NCBI GenBank assembly: GCA_943331855.1
Contig: CALQNE010000175.1
Location: forward strand, 1 to 7,423
Direction: 5' to 3'
Source: Bordetella parapertussis
GTDB lineage: Bacteria; Pseudomonadota; Gammaproteobacteria; Burkholderiales; Burkholderiaceae_B
Length of the DNA: 7,423 nt
Shown here: piece after piece, positions 1 to 6,658 of the stretch
Layout: every line of letters begins with the position of its first letter
Numbering within the stretch: the stretch's first letter is position 1
The notes under the pieces: model-generated
The model's input: the letters and a program-made list of their open reading frames with translations, nothing else
Told to the model about the DNA's origin: nothing
Databases searched by the model: none
Translations under genes and position numbers: made by a program

Positions 1-16
1 AACGAGCCTACTCGTT
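1..16. repeat. Short perfect inverted repeat upstream of the ModA-like gene
   Basis: The first 16 bases are AACGAGCCTACTCGTT: two perfectly complementary 6-base arms around a 4-base centre, 55 bases before the first start codon. It could be a regulator-binding half-site pair or the stem of a weak terminator of a gene to the left. No T-run follows directly, since the next T-rich stretch begins about 12 bases later, so the terminator reading is poor. The window edge prevents checking for a longer repeat. Function unknown. Confidence 0.25.
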
Positions 17-70
17 CTCAACAAACTATTTTTATATCCCGCAACTGCTTCATCTATAAAAAAATAAATC

Positions 71-775
71 ATGACAAACCCAGCCACAACACTCAAACTC
101 ATGTCAACGATTGCCTTACGCAGCGTGCTCAATGAAATCATCCCTGATTTTCAGAAGCGCTCTGGCGTCACGGTTGAAATCGAATATGGCGCAACGGCCA
201 AACTATCCGAACGTATTCGCGCAGGCGCGCGGGGCGATCTCGTCATGGCCGTCGCCGGCTCAATCAACGAACTTGAGGCTGAACATATTTTGCGCCAGGG
301 CGGTCGGGTTGACCTGGTGACATCTGATGTTGGCATGGCCGTCAAACAAGGTGCGCCAGCACCCGACATTTCAACGGCGACAGCGTTTATCGCTACCTTA
401 CGGGCATCCCGTTCGTTTGTGTACTCCAAGCAAGGCGCGAGCGGTCTGTACTTTGCAAGCCTGCTCAAACGCCTCGGTCTTGACGAAGAGCTTCGCGCCA
501 AGGCAACCGTTTTAGCCGAAGGCCTCACAGGAGAACCCGTTGCGCGCGGTGAAATTGAATTAGCGGTTCAGCAGATGAGCGAACTGATGCAAGTTCAAGG
601 TATTCATATTTTTGCCAAACTCCCCCCTGAAGTTCAACAATCCACCACGTTTTCGATCGGGATTTTCAAAGACTCAAAACATTCTGACTCGATCAATGCA
701 CTGATTGCCTTTATGCGCACCGCAGCCGTCACCGAGGTGCTAAAACGTCAAGGCCTAGATCCAATCGCCGCTTAA
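71..775 (+). CDS. Leaderless ModA-like (type 2 periplasmic-binding fold) substrate-binding protein
   Basis: This 234-residue protein has the two-lobed ModA/extracellular solute-binding fold. It shows a first strand with ligand loop (L8-K-L-M-S-T13), a second loop Y39-G-A-T-A-K-L45 where molybdate-binding proteins carry a serine-rich GSSG-like motif, then RAGARGDLVMA (50-60, equivalent to ModA's GAPADLFIS), and S119-K-Q-G-A-S-G125 opening the second lobe. It has no signal peptide. The TAA stop at 65-67 is in frame only 3 bases before the ATG, so no longer start exists and the protein is probably cytoplasmic. No clear Shine-Dalgarno is visible; the leader is A-rich. No modB or modC is nearby. 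It is the first gene of a probable catabolic operon, 18 bases before the amidase. Ligand-loop serines are partly replaced by A41 and T42, so molybdate is unlikely. The family call is solid; a role as ligand sensor or carrier is only inference. Confidence 0.85.
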   Translation: MTNPATTLKLMSTIALRSVLNEIIPDFQKRSGVTVEIEYGATAKLSERIRAGARGDLVMAVAGSINELEAEHILRQGGRVDLVTSDVGMAVKQGAPAPDISTATAFIATLRASRSFVYSKQGASGLYFASLLKRLGLDEELRAKATVLAEGLTGEPVARGEIELAVQQMSELMQVQGIHIFAKLPPEVQQSTTFSIGIFKDSKHSDSINALIAFMRTAAVTEVLKRQGLDPIAA

Positions 776-793
776 TTTACGAGATCATTCCCC

Positions 794-2419
794 ATGACTA
801 ACGCTCTGCACGACCTGACCATCGCACAAGCCGCAGAACTTCTGCGCACGCGCAAACTCTCACCGCTTGAATACGTCGATCATCAGATTGCACGAATCGA
901 AACGCTCGATGATCAACTAAGCGCATTCATCACTCCCACTTTTGATGTAGCGCGACAACAAGCCAAGGTCGCCGAGACCCAAATCATGGCGGGAGACTAT
1001 CGCGGGCCCATGCACGGAATACCATTCGGCGCCAAAGATATCTACGAAACAAAAGAGATCCTCACCACGGGTGGTTCGCGTACTGCGCAAGACTATGTCC
1101 CCACCAAAGACGCCGTCACAGTTACTAAGCTGTATCAAGCCGGCGCAGTCTTAATGGGTAAGCTCAATACGCACGAGTTCGCGCACGGCGGACCTTCCCT
1201 CGACCTACCTTGGCCCCCAGTACGCAACCCCTGGGGTCTGGATCGCTTTAGCGGTGGCTCATCCAGCGGTTCAGGAGCCGCTGTCGCAGCCGGCTTTGTT
1301 CCGGCAGCGTTAGGCACCGATACGGGTGGTTCAATTCGCGGCCCCGCTTCACTCTGTGGCATCGCGGGGTTTATGCCAAGTTCCGGACTCGTGAGTCGTA
1401 CGGGTGTCATGCCCAATTCGTTTACCTTTGACCATTGCGGGCCCATGGCCTGGACGGTCGAAGACTGTGCCCTGATGCTCCAAGCGCTTGCAGGACACGA
1501 CCCGCAAGACGGCAACAGTTTTGCACAGCCGATTCCAGATTACAAAATGCAACTGACCGGCGGTGTCAAAGGCCTACGCATCGGAGTTTTGCGTCATTGG
1601 TGGGAAGAAGAGATCATCGCCAACCCTGAGCACAAACAAGCGCTTGAACAAGCCATCGAAACCTTTAAGCAACTCGGTGCACAGGTTTCAGACTGTCGCG
1701 TGCGTTCCATGCAGGACTACATGGATGTCAAGGTTGTATTGGCCGAGACCGAAATCTTTGCCGTACATCAGCACAACCTGATCAGTCGCCCCGGAGATTT
1801 CGGGCACGACTTTTTGAGTCGAATTTTGCCGGCCTCGCTTTTCCAATCAGTCGACTACGTCGCAGCCACGCGTGAACATCGCCGCATGCTCAACGAGTTA
1901 CAACCTGTATACGAAAAATTTGATTTGCTTTTGATGCCAACATTCGGCCCGGCCTCGCCAATCACGGCGCATCGTCCGATCACCTTCTGGCAACGTGGAA
2001 GCTCGCAAGTGTTCGCCAACGTTTCGGGCGGGCCGGCACTTTCAGTCTGTTGTGGCTTCAACACCATCGGACTACCGATGGGCGTGCAACTGGTCGGCGC
2101 ACCCCAAGCCGATGCTTTAGTTTTACGTGCAGGGCACGCCTATGAGCTCGCGGCGGGTTTGCGTGCAAAACGGCCCACGCTCATACCAGGAAAACCAGCA
2201 CCTACGCTAACCGCCCCCGACCTCACACCAGACACGTCGGGCTGCGACGCGAGTACTCGCGAACTGGCAACTCGTATGGCAAAAAACGCTGGTCTGAAAC
2301 TCAACGATGCGCAGATGCAGATTCTGCTTGAGGCCGCACCTTACGCCTTTGCGATGACCCAACGCCTACGTAAGAATCGAAACTGGTTCGAAGAGCCCGC
2401 AAACGCCTTCATACCCTAA
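794..2419 (+). CDS. Amidase-signature family hydrolase with C-terminal GatC/AtzG-like tail
   Basis: This 541-residue amidase hydrolyses a carboxamide (or related C-N bond) to acid and ammonia; its substrate is unknown. The Ser-cisSer-Lys triad is complete: K81 in GAKD, cis-Ser S156 in GGSSSGSGAA and nucleophile S180 in GTDTGGSIRGP. The spacings of 75 and 24 residues match those of fatty acid amide hydrolase. The catalytic domain spans about residues 6-460. A proline-rich linker (about 463-485) follows, then a tail of about 55 residues with two predicted helices ending E534-P-A-N-A-F539. This tail resembles the small AtzG/DUF4089 and GatC partner subunits and explains why the protein is longer than the usual 460-490. 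The weak purine stretch GAGA (781-784) lies 9 bases before the ATG. The gene ends with tandem stops TAA TGA. It is not GatA itself, as no gatB or gatC is adjacent. It is the second gene of the operon, 30 bases before the likely start of the lyase. Confidence 0.93.
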   Translation: MTNALHDLTIAQAAELLRTRKLSPLEYVDHQIARIETLDDQLSAFITPTFDVARQQAKVAETQIMAGDYRGPMHGIPFGAKDIYETKEILTTGGSRTAQDYVPTKDAVTVTKLYQAGAVLMGKLNTHEFAHGGPSLDLPWPPVRNPWGLDRFSGGSSSGSGAAVAAGFVPAALGTDTGGSIRGPASLCGIAGFMPSSGLVSRTGVMPNSFTFDHCGPMAWTVEDCALMLQALAGHDPQDGNSFAQPIPDYKMQLTGGVKGLRIGVLRHWWEEEIIANPEHKQALEQAIETFKQLGAQVSDCRVRSMQDYMDVKVVLAETEIFAVHQHNLISRPGDFGHDFLSRILPASLFQSVDYVAATREHRRMLNELQPVYEKFDLLLMPTFGPASPITAHRPITFWQRGSSQVFANVSGGPALSVCCGFNTIGLPMGVQLVGAPQADALVLRAGHAYELAAGLRAKRPTLIPGKPAPTLTAPDLTPDTSGCDASTRELATRMAKNAGLKLNDAQMQILLEAAPYAFAMTQRLRKNRNWFEEPANAFIP

Positions 2420-2449
2420 TGACCAGATGTATAAAAAATGAGAGACACG

Positions 2450-3322
2450 ATGATGATTAATTTGAAAGCCCGTTTGCAGCAGCCAGAAATTTTATTAGCG
2501 CCCGGGGTGTATGACGCCCTCTCTGCCTTAATGGCAGAGCAAGCTGGGTTTGAGGCGGTTTACGTTTCGGGCGCTTCAGTGGCTTACACCACGCTCGGCC
2601 GCTCTGATGTTGGCCTGACCACTTTTACCGAAGTGAATGAAAAAATTGCACAGATGCGCGATCGGATCCAATTGCCCATTATCGTGGATGCTGACACGGG
2701 CTTTGGTAATGCGTTAAACACTGAACGCACCGTGCGCGGCTTCGAGCGCAATGGTGCAAACGTGATTCAGCTCGAAGATCAGAGTTTTCCAAAGCGCTGC
2801 GGCCATCTTGACGGAAAAACGGTTGTCTCAACAGCCGAAATGGTGGGCAAGATCAAAGCAGCGGTCAACTCAAGACATCGTGCCGATACATTAATTATGG
2901 CGCGCACCGATGCGGTGGCTGTTGAAGGTTTTGAACAAGCACTCGAGCGCGCTGAACAGTACCTCATCGCAGGCGCAGATATTTTATTCATCGAGGCCGT
3001 ACGCAGCGACGAGCAAATGCGCATCGTGAACGAACGCTTCAAAGGCCGGGCACCTTTGTTAGCCAACATGGTTGAGGGCGGAAAAACGCCCGTGAAGTCG
3101 ACCGCGGCGCTGCAAGCGTTGGGCTACTCAATCGCAATTTTCCCGGGTGGCACGGTACGTTCGATCGCAAAAACCTTGCAAACCTATTTTGCTGAATTAA
3201 AGGCAACGGGCAGCACTGATGGTTTTCGAGACAAGATGTTCGACTTTGATGGATTAAACGGCATCATTGGCACACCCGAGTTGCTGGCACGCGGCAAACG
3301 CTATGAAGGCGGCGGTGAATAA
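2450..3322 (+). CDS. Isocitrate lyase/PEP mutase superfamily carbon-carbon lyase (2-methylisocitrate/dimethylmalate lyase-like)
   Basis: This 290-residue alpha/beta-barrel enzyme probably cleaves a substituted malate or isocitrate to a 2-oxo acid (pyruvate or glyoxylate type) and a carboxylic acid. Counting from the first ATG at 2450, visible motifs are the N-terminal APGVYDALSA (17-26), metal-binding V79-D-A-D-T-G84, E109-D in QLEDQ, the lyase signature K115-R-C-G-H-L with catalytic cysteine C117, MARTDA (151-156) and MVEGGKTP (207-214). The KRCGH cysteine separates it from PEP mutases and from the Cys-less oxaloacetate decarboxylases. VEGGKTP and the IFPGG strand fit the 2,3-dimethylmalate lyase branch better than classical PrpB. 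Start: an in-frame ATG also lies at 2438 (4 residues more) and another at 2453, but the only purine-rich site, GAGAG at 2440-2444, favours 2450 or 2453. It sits between the amidase and the dehydrogenase, likely in one transcript. The exact substrate is uncertain. Confidence 0.9.
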   Translation: MMINLKARLQQPEILLAPGVYDALSALMAEQAGFEAVYVSGASVAYTTLGRSDVGLTTFTEVNEKIAQMRDRIQLPIIVDADTGFGNALNTERTVRGFERNGANVIQLEDQSFPKRCGHLDGKTVVSTAEMVGKIKAAVNSRHRADTLIMARTDAVAVEGFEQALERAEQYLIAGADILFIEAVRSDEQMRIVNERFKGRAPLLANMVEGGKTPVKSTAALQALGYSIAIFPGGTVRSIAKTLQTYFAELKATGSTDGFRDKMFDFDGLNGIIGTPELLARGKRYEGGGE

Positions 3323-3356
3323 CCTCACACCTTTTTTATTAATTTAATTTGTGATC

Positions 3357-3360
3357 AGGA
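3357..3360 (+). promoter_or_regulatory. Ribosome binding site of the dehydrogenase gene
   Basis: AGGA lies 7 bases before the ATG at 3368 and is the clearest Shine-Dalgarno on the plus strand. It fixes the start of the dehydrogenase. It sits at the end of an AT-rich 45-base gap after the lyase, the longest gap in this operon. I could not recognise a convincing -35/-10 pair there, though an internal promoter is not excluded. Confidence 0.6.
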
Positions 3361-3367
3361 ATCCCGC

Positions 3368-4432
3368 ATGAAAACGTATCGCATCGCCACCATCCCTGGT
3401 GACGGCATTGGCAAGGAAGTCGTTCCAGAAGGTCAAAAAGTACTTGAAGCACTCGCACGGCAAAATCCAAACTTAACGTTTGAATTTGAGAACTTTGACT
3501 GGGGTGGTGACTACTACCGCAAGCATGGCATGATGATGCCCGAGAATGGCCTTGAGCCCTTGCGCAGCAAGGATGCAATCCTGTTTGGCTCTGCGGGTGA
3601 CCCACATATCCCGGATCACATCACGCTTTGGGGCTTACGGTTAAAAATATGTCAAGGCTTTGATCAATACGCCAACGTGCGTCCAACGCGCATCTTGCCC
3701 GGCATCGACGCACCCCTCAAACGCTGCACACCCGCGCAACTTGACTGGGTGATTGTGCGCGAAAATTCAGAAGGCGAATACTCAGGTGTAGGCGGTCGTG
3801 CCCATCAAGGACACCCAATTGAAGTCGCAACCGATGTCAGCATGATGACGCGCGCTGGTGTTGAACGCATCATGCGTTATGCCTTTAAATTAGCGCAATC
3901 ACGTCCACGCAAGCTGTTGACCGTCGTCACCAAATCAAACGCTCAGCGTCATGCGATGGTCATGTGGGATGAGATCGCGGTACAAATTTCAAAAGAATTT
4001 CCAGATGTGACCTGGGACAAAGAACTGGTCGATGCGGCCACGGCACGCATGGTGAATCGACCCGCGACGCTTGATACCCTGGTCGCCACCAACCTACATG
4101 CCGATATTCTGAGCGACCTCGCCGCAGCGTTGGCTGGCAGTCTGGGTATTGCGCCAACGGGCAATATCGACCCCGAACGACGCTACCCGTCTATGTTTGA
4201 GCCAATTCATGGCTCGGCTTTTGACATCATGGGCAAAGGGCTTGCGAATCCAATTGGTACTTTTTGGTCAGTTGTCATGTTGCTTGAGCATTTGGGCGAA
4301 CAAGCTGCAGCCGATCGTTTGATGGCAGCAATCGAAGCCGTCACGGCCAACCCAAGATTGCACACGCGCGACTTAGGCGGCTTAGCCACTACGGCCCAAG
4401 TCACTGCGGCGGTTTGCGAAAAGATCGCTTGA
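3368..4432 (+). CDS. ttuC: Tartrate dehydrogenase/D-malate dehydrogenase family beta-decarboxylating dehydrogenase
   Basis: This 354-residue cytoplasmic enzyme oxidises and decarboxylates a 2-hydroxy dicarboxylate such as tartrate, D-malate or an alkylmalate, using NAD(+) and Mn(2+) or Mg(2+). In order it shows TIPGDGIGKEV (8-18), the substrate-arginine region L90-R-L-K with R105 of NVRP, V130-R-E-N-S-E-G-E-Y138, catalytic K189 in TKSNAQR, D223 in VDAATARMV, the metal aspartates D246 and D250 in the family signature starting N242-L-H-A-D, and EPIHGSAFDI (278-287). D286-I287 occupy the position of Lys-Tyr in NADP isocitrate dehydrogenase, which indicates NAD preference. FDWGGDYYRKHG (43-54) and DHITLWGLRL (83-92) are typical of the tartrate dehydrogenase branch rather than LeuB, and no leuCD genes are near. 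It is the last gene of the plus-strand operon and ends 34 bases before the convergent lipoprotein gene. The family is sure; the ttuC symbol is by resemblance, with dmlA equally possible. Confidence 0.9.
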   Translation: MKTYRIATIPGDGIGKEVVPEGQKVLEALARQNPNLTFEFENFDWGGDYYRKHGMMMPENGLEPLRSKDAILFGSAGDPHIPDHITLWGLRLKICQGFDQYANVRPTRILPGIDAPLKRCTPAQLDWVIVRENSEGEYSGVGGRAHQGHPIEVATDVSMMTRAGVERIMRYAFKLAQSRPRKLLTVVTKSNAQRHAMVMWDEIAVQISKEFPDVTWDKELVDAATARMVNRPATLDTLVATNLHADILSDLAAALAGSLGIAPTGNIDPERRYPSMFEPIHGSAFDIMGKGLANPIGTFWSVVMLLEHLGEQAAADRLMAAIEAVTANPRLHTRDLGGLATTAQVTAAVCEKIA

Positions 4433-4437
4433 AATAA

Positions 4438-4463
4438 GTGCTGCGGCGTTCGCGTCGCAGCAC
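4438..4463. terminator. Hairpin between convergent operons, possible bidirectional terminator
   Basis: An 11-base-pair stem pairs 4438-4448 with 4453-4463 around the loop TTCG. There is a single G-T pair (4446-4455) when read on the plus strand. It lies in the 34-base gap between the dehydrogenase stop and the stop of the lipoprotein gene on the other strand, where a shared terminator is expected. T-tails are poor: read on the minus strand the stem is followed by TTATTT, while on the plus strand there is only GCGTTAA. It may therefore work mainly as an mRNA 3'-end stabiliser or as a terminator for the minus-strand TRAP operon. Confidence 0.55.
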
Positions 4464-4466
4464 GCG

Positions 4467-5306
4467 TTAAGGCGTGGGCTGAATGTCTTGCAATTCAGCC
4501 AAGCGCTTGGCAACAAGCACCGACCACTTATTAAACGCAGCCTTTGCGTAGCCCCAAGACTGAAACGAGCTCATGTAGCCGTTCGCCCAGGTCTGGGCCG
4601 CTTGCGCAGCACCGGCGTCAAGTTCAGCCGCATATTTTCGACCGATCTGTGTATCACGACACTCTGCCAAAATCGTGCCCGATGCACCATCACGAAACTG
4701 CATTTCGATACCCGTTTCACCTAAGTAAGGCGTCGACCCAGCAGGTCGGCCTGTCACCTTGCCCGAACTCGCCTCGGCAATGAAGGCGTACGGGATCAAA
4801 GTGCCTGCAATACTGCCGGGCACAGAGGTCGGGACCAAATCCGTTAATGCCATGCGCAGTACGACCACGCCGGCACCGGCTTGAGCGGCGATCGGCAACT
4901 GCGGTTTGATTGTCTCTTGAAGAGTTTGATGAAAGTAATCTGTCAACTGTTTCAGATCCGCTGGGTCCACAGTCGTGGTTGTGACCTGACCCTCTTTTGA
5001 GTTTTTAGGTGGCACCAACGAAACAACGATGGGTGCTACATAAATTTTTTTAAAGCTTTTAGGATCAAACCGCGTATCACGCCAGCACTCGATCCCCTGC
5101 ATCGCTGCGATCGGTTTAAGCTTGGTGTAATTCGTTAAAAATCCACTATGGGTCAGGCGTGCCGCATCTGTGGCGGTGACATTCTCACCACTGCCCAAAG
5201 CAGCCTCATACGTTTTACAACCGGCTAATCCGCTTGCCACAAGCACGCAGAGCCCTGCGCGCCAAAACCATCTATCTTGCAAAAATGATTGTGTAAATTT
5301 GAACAT
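4467..5306 (-). CDS. DUF3313-type outer-membrane lipoprotein
   Basis: This 279-residue predicted lipoprotein begins with a signal peptide: charged R12/R16, hydrophobic core about 14-28, and lipobox L27-A-G-C30. Lysine rather than aspartate follows the cysteine, which fits export to the outer membrane. The mature part matches the DUF3313 pattern: HSGFLTNYTKL (53-63), a segment around KKIYVAPIVV (85-94), L117-K-Q-L-T-D-Y ahead of a helix, and VVLRMALTDLVPTSVPGS (147-164), followed by a region with ASSGKVTG and a GASGTILAECRD strand. No enzymatic residues are recognisable and the biochemical role of the family is unknown. Its ATG directly abuts the TAG stop of the TRAP large permease gene, with no base between, so it is the last gene of the transporter operon and likely translated by coupling. 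A role linked to substrate passage or envelope stress is guesswork. Confidence 0.85.
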   Translation of the reverse strand: MFKFTQSFLQDRWFWRAGLCVLVASGLAGCKTYEAALGSGENVTATDAARLTHSGFLTNYTKLKPIAAMQGIECWRDTRFDPKSFKKIYVAPIVVSLVPPKNSKEGQVTTTTVDPADLKQLTDYFHQTLQETIKPQLPIAAQAGAGVVVLRMALTDLVPTSVPGSIAGTLIPYAFIAEASSGKVTGRPAGSTPYLGETGIEMQFRDGASGTILAECRDTQIGRKYAAELDAGAAQAAQTWANGYMSSFQSWGYAKAAFNKWSVLVAKRLAELQDIQPTP

Positions 5307-6617
5307 CTATTTCGCCTTACCCATCACATAATCGGGCAAGAACGTCACGATAGTCGGAAACACCGTGATGATCCCGATGCAAATCACCAAGCAAATAAAG
5401 AACGGAATGGCCGCGCGAGCGATCGTATTGCTGTCTTTGCCCGTCATGTTTTGCAAAACAAACAAGTTAAAACCTACTGGTGGGGTCACTTCGGCGATCT
5501 CAACTAACAAGACAATAAAAATCCCAAACCAGATTAAATCAAAACCCGCTTTTTGAATCATCGGCAATACGACCGCAGCAGTGAGCACAATCATGCTAAT
5601 GCCATCGAGCGCAGTGCCTAAGATCAGATACACCACCACCAGGCAACCGATCAGGGCATACGGCGACAACTGCATCGCGTTGACCCATTCAGCAAGCTCT
5701 CGGGGAACACCGGTGAATGCCATTGTTTTAGTCAAGAAGGCCGCGCCTGCCAAAATAATCATAATCATGCAGCTTGTGCGCGTGGTGCCCATCAGGCCTT
5801 CCCAAAAGTTCTTCCACGTCAGCGAGCGGCTATACGCTGCAATCACGAGTGAACCAAACACGCCATAGGCCGCACACTCTGTCGCCGTGGCGTAGCCCGC
5901 CACCAAGACCCAGACAATAAAAATAATTAACAGCGCGCAAGGAATCAGATTGCCGCTTTTACGCACTTTTTCAAGAAAGCTTGAAGGCGGATCCGCTGCA
6001 GGGACTTTGGATGGATTTCGAATAGACCACCAAGCGATGTAGCCCATAAACAAGGCCATTAAAATCGCCGAAGGGATAAAGCCAGCCAGAAAGATACGGA
6101 TAATCGAAGCATCCGCAGCGACTGCATACACCACCATCGTGATTGACGGTGGGATCAAAATTCCTAATGTTCCTGACGTTGCCAAGGCACCTAAGGCCAG
6201 GCTTTCATCGTAACCACGTTTTTTTAACTCAGGCAAAGCCACCTTTGCAATCGTGGCACAGGTTGCCGCAGAAGAGCCGCTGACAGAGCCAAAGATCCCA
6301 CAGCCTAGCACCGTGGTATGCATCAAGCGACCCGGAATACGATTGAGCCAAGGACGCAGACCCTCAAACATCTCTTCGCTTAACTTCGTGCGAAACAGAA
6401 TTTCGCCCATCCAGATAAACAAAGGTAAGGCAGCCAACTCCCACGAGGCATTGGTTTCCCAAAAAGCAGAGAATAAATTCTTACCCGGCTGCGTATTGAC
6501 AAAAAAAGCTTGCCCTACCCACCCGCAAATCGCCAGCGTCATCGCAATCCAGATACCACCGGACAAAAACAACAACATGATGATCAGCAAAAACAAACCG
6601 ATTCCGAGCGTTTCCAT
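5307..6617 (-). CDS. dctM: TRAP transporter large permease subunit (DctM family)
   Basis: This 436-residue inner-membrane protein is the ion-driven, substrate-translocating subunit of a tripartite ATP-independent periplasmic transporter. It is hydrophobic throughout, with about a dozen membrane or re-entrant segments. Family motifs are all present: PLFIWMGEIL (65-74), G110-S-V-S-G-S-S-A-A118 followed by TCATIAKVALPELKKRGYD (119-137), the Na(+)/substrate-region motif G149-T-L-G-I-L-I-P-P-S158, LGTALDG (333-339) and the second pseudo-repeat motif E376-V-T-P-P-V-G-F-N-L-F386. Length is typical of the family. The gene follows dctQ after 41 bases, with a weak AGAG site about 7 bases before the ATG, and runs directly into the lipoprotein gene. 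The periplasmic binding subunit sets specificity and is mostly outside the window, so the cargo cannot be named; organic acids are usual. Confidence 0.96.
   Translation of the reverse strand: METLGIGLFLLIIMLLFLSGGIWIAMTLAICGWVGQAFFVNTQPGKNLFSAFWETNASWELAALPLFIWMGEILFRTKLSEEMFEGLRPWLNRIPGRLMHTTVLGCGIFGSVSGSSAATCATIAKVALPELKKRGYDESLALGALATSGTLGILIPPSITMVVYAVAADASIIRIFLAGFIPSAILMALFMGYIAWWSIRNPSKVPAADPPSSFLEKVRKSGNLIPCALLIIFIVWVLVAGYATATECAAYGVFGSLVIAAYSRSLTWKNFWEGLMGTTRTSCMIMIILAGAAFLTKTMAFTGVPRELAEWVNAMQLSPYALIGCLVVVYLILGTALDGISMIVLTAAVVLPMIQKAGFDLIWFGIFIVLLVEIAEVTPPVGFNLFVLQNMTGKDSNTIARAAIPFFICLVICIGIITVFPTIVTFLPDYVMGKAK
5315..5318 (-). promoter_or_regulatory. Ribosome binding site of the lipoprotein gene inside the dctM end
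   Basis: On the minus strand AAGG lies 8 bases before the lipoprotein ATG, within the last codons of the TRAP large subunit (encoding G-K-A-K). The stop TAG (5307-5309) is immediately followed by ATG (5304-5306). This arrangement supports translational coupling or re-initiation and confirms the chosen lipoprotein start. Confidence 0.55.
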
Positions 6618-6658
6618 AAAATATCTCTAAAAAATTCAGCCTAAACGCCGGAACAACC

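Noticed and set aside
25..70. Promoter with -10 TATAAA at 55-60 before the first gene
   Set aside because: No acceptable -35 element at the right distance; the region is simply AT-rich, and the true promoter may be left of the window.
151..528. Open frame of 125 codons antisense to the ModA-like gene
   Set aside because: It lies wholly within a well-supported gene on the other strand; its composition (Arg/Ser/Ala/Pro-rich) is that of a shadow frame, with no motif.
71..775. True molybdate transporter binding protein (modA)
   Set aside because: No signal peptide, altered ligand-loop serines and no modB/modC nearby.
1135..1515. Open frame of 126 codons antisense to the amidase
   Set aside because: Opposes the catalytic core of an intact amidase; no domain or ribosome site.
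2450..3322. Phosphoenolpyruvate mutase and a phosphonate biosynthesis locus
   Set aside because: The KRCGH lyase motif is present and no phosphonopyruvate decarboxylase or other phosphonate gene is seen.
3314..3345. Terminator after the lyase (GGTG...CACC followed by a run of Ts)
   Set aside because: The stem would be only 4 base pairs with a long loop, too weak to call; the T-run is just part of an AT-rich spacer.
3368..4432. 3-isopropylmalate dehydrogenase (leuB) or isocitrate dehydrogenase
   Set aside because: Sequence hallmarks fit the tartrate/D-malate dehydrogenase branch and no leucine or TCA genes are adjacent.
6253..6630. Open frame of 125 codons antisense to dctM
   Set aside because: Opposes a gene with all family motifs; the translation is low complexity and unlike any protein I know.
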